Shown one piece after another: positions 10,316 through 21,359 of a stretch of DNA of 64,000 nt. Both the position numbers and the translations under genes were made by a program. The stretch comes from Symsagittifera roscoffensis (taxonomy: Eukaryota > Xenacoelomorpha > Acoela > Convolutidae). The stretch spans positions 46,628,381 through 46,692,380 of the forward strand of contig NC_087065.1 in NCBI RefSeq assembly GCF_963678635.1, given 5' to 3'. Position 1 is the stretch's first letter. The number at the start of each line of letters is the position of its first letter. The notes below the pieces were generated by a model. That model did not search any database. It was not told where the DNA came from and saw only the letters and a list, made by a program, of their open reading frames with translations.

Positions 10316-11599
10316 ACAAGCCAATCAGGCGGAAATTAAGGAAGGGTTTTCGTTTCTGAACAAAGAAACCTATGAGGCGCTTCCCTTGACGAGATGGTTG
10401 GACAAATCTGGATATCCGATTCCGGGATACCCCGAGTTACCGGTGGAGAAAGCAGCGGAAATAAAGTTCTTATCAAAGAAGGACTCGGTGCCTTTGGATC
10501 TGTTGCTACGTTCGAACCTGGTCCAACAGGAACTCTCTCGTAGGAACATAAACAGCCTCTCATTGCTGGACAAAACGGTGCAGGTCACTCCGCAAGTGAT
10601 GCGGATGCTGGGTGAATTGTTGGAGAGAGAAGTGACAAGTGGCAGCCATGGACTCGCTAACAGTCAGTAAGAAAATAAAGATAATGCCATCAAGACGTCT
10701 TGAACCATTGAACCATTAAAAAAATGAAAGTTATTGTAGTACTATAATCAGCAGCTATCAGCAACTAGTGTCTTCGATACCCCAAAACGTCTTGAAAAGC
10801 ACATCATACAAACGGAAAGATCAGGTGAAAGGGACACAAAAGAAAACCGTCACCATTAAGGATCAAGATCAGTGGGGCGAAGAGGTTGAACAAAACCTAG
10901 GCCAAGAAAATTTGTCCGGGGAGAAGGTTGTTGATGAAGACAGGCGAAATTATCAACAAGACCCGGGACAAGTAAATTTGTCCCGAGAGTCAGGCGTTGA
11001 AAAGATTGTTCAAGGTGAGAAACAAGATCTGGAGGATAAAATTTTGTCCGGGGAATTCAGATGGATGAGTAGAGCGCATAAACCTGATCCCGAAGAAGAA
11101 GGATGCTCAGTGACAGATTCTTCCGTTGATGAAAACTCGAGGAATTCAGCAATTGACTTTTACACATACAGGAATTTGAGTACAGGATCGGAATTGTCAG
11201 AGCTAGCGATCCACACGTTGCTAGTGGAGACTCGAGCAAGAGACCTGGACAGAGAGTTACATCAAGACCTTGACAGTGATCGCTACCTGCTACGTAGCGA
11301 TACAGTCTTTGACAACGCAGCGGATGATCTAGAAACATTAGCGATATCGAAACGTTCGATGAGTTTGTTGCCGCAGAAAGAGGTGATCAGGACTGATCTT
11401 CAACCCTTCAGACAAGAGACAGAGCCATTGGCGAAAATTTGGTGCGTGAAGATGGAAGATGACACGCATCAGCCAGATGAACAGAATAGTCATTTGAGGG
11501 TCAAGAAGACGTACTTGAAGTCCAGATACACACTCTCACACCTACTAGGAGCACAAAGAAATGATCACTTGACTAGTAACTTGAAAAGGTGGATCGAAA
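10316..11599 (+). pseudogene. Pol linker between RNase H and integrase, copy 1
   Basis: Two open frames (10047-10670 tail, 10768-11742) cover an unusually long linker of about 400 residues. It is acidic and Ser/Gln-rich with weak internal repeats of NLSGE and QDPGQVNLS type (10880-11060). Typical gypsy Pol has only a short tether here. About 100 bp without a frame (10671-10767) separates the two. Copy 2 lacks about 158 bp of it (11392-11549). Confidence 0.5.
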
Positions 11600-12400
11600 A
11601 TGGAACAGCAGACAAAGGTGACCTGGATGAAGACAGTCCTGAGACAGTATTTCATGCAGAAAGAGGGAAGGTTATATCTGAACAAGGACGGAATCGTGGC
11701 CTGCAAGAAAAGAGAAAAAGACAAAGTCTTGTACAAATATAACGCGATAGTGTTGCCTCAATTCTATCAGACAGATCAGATGGGCCATCAGGGAATCGAC
11801 AGAGTATACCAGAGGATCCTGAAGCGCTTTGAGTGGCCTGGATTGAAAAAAGCATGCGAGAAGTGGATAACAGCATGTCTGTCATGCCAACAGGTCAAGG
11901 ATCCAAGGAAATTGCTATTTCACTTGCAGTCGATCGAGTCATCTGAATTCAACGAGGTGGTACAGATTCACCACCAGAAAACTTGTATGACAGACAGTGG
12001 CTATAATCAGGTCTTGGTCATGATACACCTCTTCACGGAGTATGCAGAGGCCGTTCCCTGCATAACTGCCTCAGCAGAAGAGACGTGCGATCACCTAATC
12101 AATACGTGGATAGCGAGACATGGTTGTCCGATGAAGTTTCAATCGGATAACGGAACAGCCTTCGTGGGAGAACTAACGAAAGAGCTCATGAGACGTTCAC
12201 AGGTGGCTCAAGCTCACTCCACGACATACCATCCCCAGACGAATGGCTTAGTGGAAAGGCAAAATCGAACGTTAGTGTCGATGCTGAGGGTATTTTGTTC
12301 CAGGTACATGACCGATTGGGACAGATACCTTCCACAGGTGATGGGAGCTTATAACAGCACGCAACACTCCACCATCGGAGTTAGTCCACACATAATGTAA
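11600..12400 (+). pseudogene. Integrase, copy 1
   Basis: Integrase joins the cDNA to host DNA. The N-terminal zinc domain has MGHQG and CLSCQQ but lost its first His through a 21-bp deletion near 11775 that copy 2 does not have. In the catalytic core the second Asp is in FQSDNGTAF (codon 12146) and the Glu in GLVERQNRT (codon 12254), exactly 35 residues apart as in D,D35E integrases. The first Asp, expected in a QIDH-type motif, is His in QIHHQK, in both copies. A TAA at 12398 ends the frame, where copy 2 has TTA. Confidence 0.85.
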
Positions 12401-13507
12401 ACCGGACACGAGAAGTCTTTGCCCTTGACTTTCTTTTACCCAGAGTATGAGGGGAAGAAAACATCACCACAAGTCTACGTAAGGGATGTGATTAGACGTC
12501 AACAAGAACGAAACGACTTGTGTAGACGGAATACTCAGCAGGCACAGGCAAGGCAGAGGAAAAGATTCGATGAAAAAGCAGCTGGTGCAAAAGCTTACTC
12601 GGTGAGAGACTACGTATGGGTATTTCAGAACGTTATACCACCGAGAGGAACGAAAAAGCTCCTAAAAAAGTGGAGGGGACCCTTCATGATTACGGAAATG
12701 CACCAAAAGGGACGTTTTTATAGACTGAGTACCGGGCGAGCCGCTCACTACGAAAACATTAAGCCACACAACCCTTCGACAGAAGACTGGTGCATACCTG
12801 CAGACATGGAAGAAGTGGATTATCTGATGATTGAAAATGAGAAAGGCACCAGGGGAAAGAACGATGTAAATGAGGTCGTAGAGGAAGGATCAAATCCACC
12901 ACCGGACCTGGATTCCAACGAGGTGATTGATGCAGATGAAGAAACCTTACCCTACACAGAAGAGGACTAGCAAGACCCCCAACAAATGAAGGTCCCCAAG
13001 AATTTGGAACCAGATCTTCCGTTTACGATACATACTCGACAGAGTGACAGGACAAGACTAACAAAGAAATATAATCCTTACGGAGATGACTTCATAGTGG
13101 ACAGGATACATCTGAACAAGATAGTGGAAGAAGTGGTGGGTCTAGGAGGAATAATGGTGTCGCAACACATCGACATGGTCGACCACCACGACGAGAAGTG
13201 GGTCGACGACCGGTCCAAGCCCGAGGTAGAATTCGACGACGAGCAACAGCAATCCTACAAAGAAGACTTGACGAATCTGCGTGTCTTGGAATGACTGAAC
13301 GAAATGACGTCGGACCCAATAGATACCAGTGTCACGACTCAAGATGTAGATCGTGAGAGCATGAAAAACATAAAAACCGAAAGGGATGATCCTTCCTGGG
13401 CTGCCCAGGAAGGGCAATTACCCATTCCTGCATGCAACCTCGATTTAATATCCGGTATGCGATCGACGGGGACGTCGATGGATATTTTCGTCCGGGGAGT
13501 GGGGTAG
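12401..13507 (+). pseudogene. Integrase C-terminus and long acidic Pol tail, copy 1
   Basis: The frame of integrase continues through TAG 12968 and TGA 13292 to TAG 13505. The first part holds the C-terminal domain: RQRKRFDEKAAGAKAYSVRD, then KKLLKKWRGPFMITE, the conserved KL...W.GPF.V motif of gypsy integrases (12655-12700). After that come about 250 very acidic residues (e.g. VDHHDEKWVDDRSKPEVEF) with no recognised domain, ending STGTSMDIFVRGVG. The tail is much longer than usual. Confidence 0.6.
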
Positions 13508-14295
13508 GACTTATCCACACTGAAAAATTATTTTAAAAAAAATTAAAAATAGCAAGAGAGACAGGTGATCTAGAAGCCGAAACAGGCGAGGACCCTAAGA
13601 AACCGGGCATAGGGAGAGTAGTTGAGTCATTTTTTAACTTGCCAAATGAATACTCAAGAAGCATAAAATTGACAGATTAAACTCACAAATAGAACATGTG
13701 CCATAGCGATCACAGTAGACATGAGTTTTAAGACAGCGTTAGCAGCAAATTTTAGAAGAGAATTTAAAAACATAGAATTCCTTTGGAAGCAAAGACCAGG
13801 AACAGATACCCAGAAAGTACTTTTACTTCTTGGTGACACACGTAATCTTTTCTGATACTAATATACAAGTATAGCTACATAAGAAATATTATTTAAGTAT
13901 AGGCTGAGTTTAGGTAGCATGCAGGAAGGCGTCATACTAAATGTGTGTTGTGTGTGATATGTGTGTTATATTATGTTATGTAGTATGTTTTTAAGACCCT
14001 GGGTAAGAAGGGATTAGTGACCATGAAAAACTGAATGACGATCTTAGGAATATATTCAAAGTTTGGACAGTCATTCTTGGGTCGAATTCCAAAATTTTAG
14101 CAACAAACTGATTTAAATAATTTTTAGGATCAAAATCTTTTTATCCAACTGTTCTGAATAAATTTTAATATAAAATTAGAGTAAAGCTGACAAATGTGAT
14201 ATTCGTGACCTCTTTTCTAGATCCTGGTTGATCGTTTAATTATTCACCTGATTTCTATTGATCAAACTGATAATAAGAATTGCATCTAAAATAAG
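13508..14295 (+). other. Remnant of post-integrase coding and spacer, copy 1
   Basis: This corresponds to 19420-20366 of copy 2. About 170 bp of coding sequence is missing near 13838. The spacer retains the TG-rich run, the branch point and the splice acceptor ending at 14220. Confidence 0.6.
14187..14220 (+). promoter_or_regulatory. Branch point and 3' splice acceptor, copy 1
   Basis: CTGAC (branch A at 14190) lies 30 nt before TCTTTTCTAG ending at 14220. It matches the copy 2 site at 20258-20291. Confidence 0.45.
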
Positions 14296-14403
14296 ATGGA
14301 CAACTCAGATTTGAACGAATATATGGACCTGGCAGAGGCGTACGTAGGACCGATGATAGATGCGATCTTTCGCCGGCTGATGGATCGAGAATTCGCTCTG
14401 GAG
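14296..14403 (+). pseudogene. Truncated start of the first 3' block gene, copy 1
   Basis: The ATG at 14296 begins MDNSDLN and matches the start at 20367. The frame is open for about 36 codons until the sequence jumps, near 14403, to pol sequence equivalent to 8394. At the position where the full copy has TGA (20457) this copy has CGA. It marks the duplication junction. Confidence 0.75.
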
Positions 14404-15196
14404 TATTTTAAGAAACCAATTAATTGAATAATAACAGATGAAAACAAGATATCAATCTTTTTAGATAGAAAGGTAAAATACAGCCGGAACAAGCTGTAGT
14501 AGCAATTTTTAGAATGAGAAAACTAAATTCGTTAAGTTGTAGTAAGCAGGTTTGTTTGGTACCCAACCCAAATAGTCAAAGCTCGGTGATTTCAGGCCGG
14601 AGCTTTTTCATAACAAAAAACGGGCTGTGTGCCAGTGTGTTGTTGAACACAATGGACACCACGGTTACAATCCAGCGTGGAAAGAAACTTGGTTACGCTT
14701 TCCGATGAAAACCGACTATGAGACGACACAAAACTTGAAGAGATGTAGTGTGAAAGACTGCCCGAATCATGCTGATAAAGATAAAATATTAAAAAGAATG
14801 GATGAATTTAAAACTATTAATAAACTGTTTTCAATGAAATCCGAGACAAATGACGGCTTGTCGAGCTGCTAGAATTTTCCCGAACGCCCCTCGTCATGTG
14901 AACTAGAATCCGACAAACCAGTTTTGCCGGAGATAGAACAGTTGAGAGGAAAAATAGCTGAGGGAGACTTTGAATCATTGAGGGCTGTTTTAAATCAGAA
15001 TGCGGACGTATTTTCAAAACATAAGGCGGACATCGGCTGCTGCAACTTTGTCGAACACTAAATGGATTTAGAGGACGGCGCCATACCTCATAGGGAAGGC
15101 GCAAGGCGAATGACGCCTCATAAATTGGAAGCGTGCCGAGCGGAAATAGAAATGTTGCTCGAATACGACATGATAGAGCCCTCGAAATTGCCTTGA
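14404..15196 (+). pseudogene. Pol connector between protease and RT, copy 2
   Basis: This matches 8394-9183 at about 95 percent. It shares the TGA at 14425 and the TGA at 15194 with copy 1, and has extra breaks of its own (frameshift near 14700, stops near 14870 and 15058). It has no protease upstream because the duplication starts here. Confidence 0.7.
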
Positions 15197-15820
15197 GCTT
15201 GCGGGGTGATCATGGCCAAGAAGAATGGGGGTCAGCTTACGTTCTGTTGCGACTTTCGTTACTTGAACCCGGTGACAAAAAAAGATGCGTACCCGATACC
15301 GCGAATAGACGAGAGCCTCTCAAAACTTGGTGACACCAAGTTCTAAGCCACACTGGATTGGTTTCTGCCTTCTGACAGGTCCCTCTGCGGAAGAAGGACA
15401 GAGAAAAGACCGGATTCGCATGTGATATGGGTTTGTACCAGTTGAAGAGGATGTCCTTCGGCTTTTGCAACGCCACGGCCACTTTTCAAAGACTGAAGGC
15501 TCAGGCTTTGACCAGAGTGACGAAGAAGTACGGGAACCTTGTGGTGTGTTACGAGGATGACGTGGTCATAGCAACACCCACCTTGGAAGACCACATTGAT
15601 CAGCTCGATGAGATCTTTGGCTGCATTAAAAGAGTAGGCTCAAAATGCAAACCATCAAAATGTGAAATCCTCAGGGATTCAATCAAGTATCTGGGAAGAA
15701 TGTTGGACAGGCATGGCGTGAGGCCAGACCTGGAAGCAGTAGAGGCTGTATTGACATGGAAGGCTCCCAGAACGGACACACAATTATGAGCTTCGTAGGG
15801 TTTGCCAATTGTTACCGTGA
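15197..15820 (+). pseudogene. Reverse transcriptase, copy 2
   Basis: Here the fingers are readable: a GGQLTFCCDFRYLN segment followed by DAYPIPRIDESL (about 15227-15320), matching the conserved DYR.LN..T..D.YP.P.ID of gypsy RT. The palm has FCNATATFQR and the active-site box CYEDDVVIAT (YEDD at 15550-15561). RMLDRHGVRPDLEAVEAV (about 15700) is the conserved segment after the catalytic box and is lost in copy 1. TAA 15344 and a frameshift near 15375 break it. Confidence 0.8.
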
Positions 15821-16385
15821 GTTCATAAAATGATATGCAGACAAGGTGTATCCCATGCAGAAGCTGATGCGCAACAAAGGAAAGAAGTTCGATTTGAACG
15901 AAGAAGCTCAGGCTGCCTTCGAGAACATAAAGATGGAACTGTGCGAAGCGCCAGTGCTAGGCGTGCCTACAGAGACGGGCATGTAAGTTCGTGACACGGA
16001 CGCGTCAGTAGTAGCCATCGCAAGAATACTGCATAAGGAGCAGGAATGGAATTGAAGAACATTTCTCCGTCCCATTGCATATGGCAGTAAAGTTTTGAGT
16101 GACACTGAAATGAAGTATGGTGGACCAAAGGAAGAATTTTTTTTCAGTGGTCACATTCGTGGAGAAGTACCGCGCATACTTAGGGAGCGCTCCGTTTAGG
16201 TTACGCGTGGACAATAGAGCGTTATCCTGGTTGAAGACGTACTCGATGGATCAGAGCTATTTTGGTCAGTTTGTAGTCAGATTAGATGGCTACCACATGA
16301 TAATCGAGCACAGGATGCGTGACAAACACCAGAATACTGACAGCCTCAGCAGGAACAATGAGTTTTATGAAAGACTAGAACAGAA
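15821..16385 (+). pseudogene. RNase H domain of Pol, copy 2
   Basis: By eye this is identical to 9751-10315, including the stops and the T8 run (16137-16144). It falls in the near-identity tract 15796-17461. See copy 1 for motifs. Confidence 0.8.
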
Positions 16386-17476
16386 ACAAGCCAATCAGGC
16401 GGAAATTAAGGAAGGGTTTTCGTTTCTGAACAAAGAAACCTATGAGGCGCTTCCCTTGACGAGATGGTTGGACAAATCTGGATATCCGATTCCGGGATAC
16501 CCCGAGTTACCGGTGGAGAAAGCAGCGGAAATAAAGTTCTTATCAAAGAAGGACTCGGTGCCTTTGGATCTGTTGCTACGTTCGAACCTGGTCCAACAGG
16601 AACTCTCTCGTAGGAACATAAACAGCCTCTCATTGCTGGACAAAACGGTGCAGGTCACTCCGCAAGTGATGCGGATGCTGGGTGAATTGTTGGAGAGAGA
16701 AGTGACAAGTGGCAGCCATGGACTCGCTAACAGTCAGTAAGAAAATAAAGATAATGCCATCAAGACGTCTTGAACCATTGAACCATTAAAAAAATGAAAG
16801 TTATTGTAGTACTATAATCAGCAGCTATCAGCAACTAGTGTCTTCGATACCCCAAAACGTCTTGAAAAGCACATCATACAAACGGAAAGATCAGGTGAAA
16901 GGGACACAAAAGAAAACCGTCACCATTAAGGATCAAGATCAGTGGGGCGAAGAGGTTGAACAAAACCTAGGCCAAGAAAATTTGTCCGGGGAGAAGGTTG
17001 TTGATGAAGACAGGCGAAATTATCAACAAGACCCGGGACAAGTAAATTTGTCCCGAGAGTCAGGCGTTGAAAAGATTGTTCAAGGTGAGAAACAAGATCT
17101 GGAGGATAAAATTTTGTCCGGGGAATTCAGATGGATGAGTAGAGCGCATAAACCTGATCCCGAAGAAGAAGGATGCTCAGTGACAGATTCTTCCGTTGAT
17201 GAAAACTCGAGGAATTCAGCAATTGACTTTTACACATACAGGAATTTGAGTACAGGATCGGAATTGTCAGAGCTAGCGATCCACACGTTGCTAGTGGAGA
17301 CTCGAGCAAGAGACCTGGACAGAGAGTTACATCAAGACCTTGACAGTGATCGCTACCTGCTACGTAGCGATACAGTCTTTGACAACGCAGCGGATGATCT
17401 AGAAACATTAGCGATATCGAAACGTTCGATTAGTTTGTTGCCGCAGAAAGAGGTGATCAGGAGCACAAAGAAATGA
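16386..17476 (+). pseudogene. Pol linker between RNase H and integrase, copy 2
   Basis: This matches copy 1 except for one base (17431 T against 11361 G) up to 17461. There a deletion of about 158 bp joins AGGTGATCAGGA to the later GCACAAAGAAATGA, leaving a shortened frame of 212 codons (16838-17476). Confidence 0.55.
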
Positions 17477-17511
17477 CCGCATGACTAGTGACATGAAAAG
17501 GTGGATCGAAA

Positions 17512-18640
17512 ATGGAACATCAGACAAAGGTGACCTGGATGAAGACAGTTCTGAGACAGTATTTCATGCAGAAAGAGGGAAGGTTATATCTGAACAAGGA
17601 CGGAATCGTGGCGCGCAAGAGAAGAGAAGAAGACAAAGTCCTGTACAAATATAACGCGATAGTGCTGCCGCAATTCTATCAGACAGAACTTCTATTCAGG
17701 TCGCATGATCAGATGGGCCATCAGGGAATCGACAGAGTATACCAGAGGATTCTGAAGCGCTTTGAGTGGCCTGGAATGAAAAAAGCATGCGAGAAGTGGG
17801 TAACAGCATGTCTCTCATGCCAACAGGTCAAGGATCCAAGGAAATTGCGATTTCACTTGCAGTCGATCGAGTCATCTGAATTCAACGAGGTGGTATAGAT
17901 TCACCACCAGAAAACTTGTATGACAGACAGTGGCTATAATCAGGTCCTGGTCATGATACACCTCTTCATGGAGTATGCAGAGGCCGTGCCCTGCATAACT
18001 GCCCTATCAGAAGAGACGTGCGATCACCTAATCAATACGTGGATAGCGAGACATGGTTGTCCGATGACGTTTCAATCGGATAACGGAACAGCCTTCGTGG
18101 GAGAACTAACGAAAGAGCCCATGAGACGTTCACAGGTGGCTCAAGCTCACTCCACGACATTTCATCCCCAGACGAATGGCTTAGTGGAAAGGCAAAATCG
18201 AACGTTAGTGTCGATGCTGAGGGTATTTTGTTCCAGGTACATGACCGATTGGGACAGATACCTTCCACAGGTGATGGGAGCTAACAACAGCACGCAACAC
18301 TCCACCACCGGAGTTAGTCCACACATAATGTTAACCGGACACGAGAAGTCTTTGCCCTTGACTTTCTTTTACCCAGAGTATGAGGGGAAGAAAACATCAC
18401 CACAAGTCTACGTAAGGGATGTGATTAGACGTCAACAAGAACTAAACGACTTGTGTAGACGGAATACTCAGCAGGCACAGGCATGGCAGAGGAAAAGAAT
18501 CGATGAAAAAGCAGCTGGTGCAAAAGCTTACTCGGTAGGAGACTATGTATGGATATTTCAGAACGTTTTACCACCGAGAGGAACAAAAAAGCTCCTAAAA
18601 AAGTGGAGGGGACCATTCATGATTACGGAAGTGCACCAAA
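17512..18640 (+). pseudogene. Integrase, copy 2
   Basis: Open at 17512-17898 and 17920-18738. The zinc domain is complete here: H...H in RSHDQMGHQG, then CLSCQQ. The second Asp (QSDNGTAF) and the Glu (VERQNRT) are present, but the first Asp is again His in the QIHHQK-equivalent stretch, which also carries a TAG at 17896. Integrase continues past the position of the copy 1 TAA, since this copy reads IMLTGHEKS. The C-terminal KKLLKKWRGPFMITE motif ends near 18640, where 23 bp are missing relative to copy 1. Confidence 0.85.
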
Positions 18641-19419
18641 AGGGAAGTGCACCGCTCACTACGAAAACATTAAGCCACACAACCCTTCGACAGAAGACTG
18701 GTGCATACCTGCAGACATGGAAGAAGGGGATTATCTGATTATGGAAAATGAGATAGGCACCAGAGGAAAGAACGATGGAAATGAGGTCGTAGAGGAAGGA
18801 TCAAGTCCACCACCGGACCTGGATTCCAACGAGGTGATTGAAGCAGACGATGAAACTCTACCCTTACGCAGAAGAGGACTAGCAAGACCCCCAACAAATG
18901 AAGGTCCCCAAGAATTTGGAACCAGATCTTCCGTTTACGATACATACTCGACAGAGTGACAGGACAAGACTAACGAAGAGATATAATCCTTACGGAGATG
19001 ACTTCGTAGTGGACAGGATACATCTGAACAAGATAGTGGAAGAAGTGGTGGGTCTAGAAGGAATAACGGTGTCGCAACACATCGACATAGTCGACCACGA
19101 CGACGAGGAGTATGTGGATGACCGGTCCAAGCCCGAGTTAGAATTCGACGACGAGCAACAGCCATCCTACGAACAAGACTTGACGAATCTGCGTGTCTTG
19201 GAATGGCTGAACGAAATGACGTCGGACCCAATAGATACCAGTGTCACGACTCAAGATGTAGATCGTGAGAGCATGAAAAACATAAAAACCGAAAGCGATG
19301 ATCCTTCCTGGGCTGCCCAGGAAGGGCAATTACTCATTCCTGCACCCAACCTCGATTTAATATCCGGTATGCGATCGACGGGGACGTCGATGGATATTTT
19401 CGTCCGGGGAGTGGGGTAG
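18641..19419 (+). pseudogene. Acidic Pol tail, copy 2
   Basis: Coding continues in a shifted frame (AHYENIKPHNPSTEDWC) to about 18865, where a further single-base insertion shifts it again. A 173-codon frame follows (18898-19419, MKVPKNLEPDLPF... to FVRGVG). At 19205 it has TGG where copy 1 has TGA 13292. No enzymatic motif is seen. Confidence 0.55.
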
Positions 19420-19986
19420 GACTTATCCACACTGAAAAATTATTAATAAAAAAATTAAGAATAGCAAGAGAGACAGGTGATCTAGAAGCCGAAACAGGCG
19501 AGGACCCTAAGAAACCGGACACAGTGAGAGTAGTTGAGTCATTTTTTAACTTGCCAAATGAATACTCAAGAAGCAGAATATTGACAGATAGCGAGTTTAT
19601 ACTCACAAATAGAACATGTGCGATAGCGATCACAGCAGACATGAGTTTTACGACAGCGTTAGCAGCAGATTTTAGAAGAGAATTTAAAAACATAGAATTC
19701 CTTTGGAAGCAAAGACTAGGAACAGATAACCAGAAAGTACTTATGCTTCTTGGTGACGAGGGCAACGGAGAAGCGGCACGTGGACCCGGAAAACCTAGTC
19801 TTGTCCTTGACGAGATTGAGAGACTTCCTTGTGGATAGGGAATTGAAAGAACTTCCGCTTCCAGTGTACGATCCCGACCCAGGACGACTGCATCCACGGG
19901 AGCTGTATGCACTGATACACGTAATCTTTTCTGATACTAATATACAAGTGCACTTAAATAAGAAATATTATTTAAGTATAGGCTGA
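19420..19986 (+). pseudogene. Terminal part of Pol tail, copy 2
   Basis: Frames 19524-19838 and 19750-19986 overlap by a frameshift. They read VVESFFNLPNEYSRS through TRTCAIAITADMSFTTALA to LHPRELYALIHVIFSDTN, ending at TGA 19984. The composition is that of a globular domain, which is not recognised. Copy 1 has a deletion through its middle. Confidence 0.45.
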
Positions 19987-20366
19987 GTTTAGGTAGCATG
20001 CAGGAAGGCGTCATACTAAATGTGTGTTGTGTGTGATATGTGTGTTATATTATGTTATGTATTATGTTTTTAAGACCCTGGGTAAGAAGGGATTAGTGAC
20101 CAAGAATAACCGAATGACGATCTTAGGAATAGATCCAAAGTTTGGACAGTCATTTTTGGGTCGAATTTTAGCAACAAACTGATTTTAAAAATTTTTAGGA
20201 TCAAAATCTTTTTATCCAACTGTTTTGAATAAATTTTAATATAAAATTAGAGTAAAGCTGACAAATGTGATATTCGTGACCTCTTTTCTAGATACTGATT
20301 GATCGTTTAATTATTCACCTGATTTCAATTGATGAAACTGATAATAAGAATTGAATCTAAAAGAAG
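19987..20366 (+). other. AT-rich spacer before the 3' gene block
   Basis: No coding frame. It contains a TG-rich run (about 20021-20060) and a splice acceptor with branch point just before the next ATG. Confidence 0.6.
20258..20291 (+). promoter_or_regulatory. Branch point and 3' splice acceptor before the 3' gene block
   Basis: CTGAC with branch A at 20261, then 30 nt later the pyrimidine run CTCTTTTCTAG ending at 20291. The downstream ATG at 20367 is in good context (AAGATGG). The arrangement is conserved in copy 1. It suggests that the block is translated from a spliced RNA, as envelope is in retroviruses. Confidence 0.5.
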
Positions 20367-21359
20367 ATGGACAACTCTGATTTGAACGGAAATATGGACC
20401 TGGCAGAGGAGTACGTAAGACCGATGATAGATGCAATCTATCGTCGGCTGATGGATTGAGACTTCGCTCTGGCGGTCCCAGAGGTAGCCATGTTGCTGGC
20501 CGCCTTAATAAACTACTTGGGGCTTGATAACCGTGGGGACCGCCCCACGGAAGTCTTATTGATGGCAGCATATGGAGAAGTGGGAGTACTAGACCGCCCA
20601 AACATGAGGGTAATGAGGTGGAGAAACGGGGCTCTCTCAGGAACTGACTTGGCGAACGAGCCTGGATTGGGAAGTTCCAGGACCTACCAACCAGGTGAGA
20701 TGCCTCTGCCAACCAAGCCTAGGCCTGGTCTGAGAAGGATGCATCAGGAGATGAACAGCGAGGCTGCCTCGTCCAGTTCAGAACTGAGAGCAGCTGTGCC
20801 ACCAAAGAGGGCAAGAGAAGAAGAAGAGGTTCAGACGAACGAAACCACGCAAGACCTTAACGGAACGATAGAAGAACTGGAGAAGACCAGAAGGGAGCTG
20901 GACGAAATTACCAAAACCATACTCAGTACGGAAGAAGACAGAGACATGTTGAAGGGGTTGTTTGAAGATTGCAACAAGAAACCGGGTGAAGAAATAGAGC
21001 GCTTGAGGCGAGAGTACAAAGAGCGATCGGAGCGGCTGGTGTTGACGACAGCCGTATAAAGAGTGATACCTACAAGGAATATTCCTCGTGGGCAATCCCC
21101 GATGGAATTTTTGACGCTCCGTGAGTTGAGTCAAACGACGGAGACGCGACTCCCAGCCACAACTGGTTGAGTGTTAATCCCGGACCCGAGTGACACCCTA
21201 GGTGACCCAGTCGTGGAGCAAACAGTGAGAAAATTGATAGAAACAGCTAGACGATTGGTCGCTAATAGGAATGTGCCAGGTTCCGGGGTAACTGCACCTT
21301 TTGGAACAATAGATGATACAGGCAAACACAGCTCTCCCAAGAGACGATGGCGAGAATGA
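20367..21359 (+). pseudogene. 3' block gene A: helical/coiled-coil protein, unrecognised
   Basis: ATG 20367 opens a frame interrupted by TGA 20457, TAA 21057 and TGA 21168, running to 21359. Its start is the truncated start found at 14296. The N-terminus is helical (YVRPMIDAIYRRLMD). The middle is Ser/Pro-rich with the basic stretch PPKRAREEEE, like a nuclear localisation signal. Residues corresponding to 20850-21040 form a long charged heptad-like helix (EELEKTRRELDEITKTIL, EEIERLRREYKERSERL), a probable coiled coil. No family was recognised. It overlaps the SGNH frame by 13 bp in another phase, so a frameshift or a fused ancestral protein is possible. Confidence 0.5.

Noticed and set aside
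8398-20467. Two independent insertions of the same element
   Set aside because: There is no LTR or leader between them, gag and protease are missing from the second, and the junction at 14403 joins two internal points directly. Tandem duplication explains it better.
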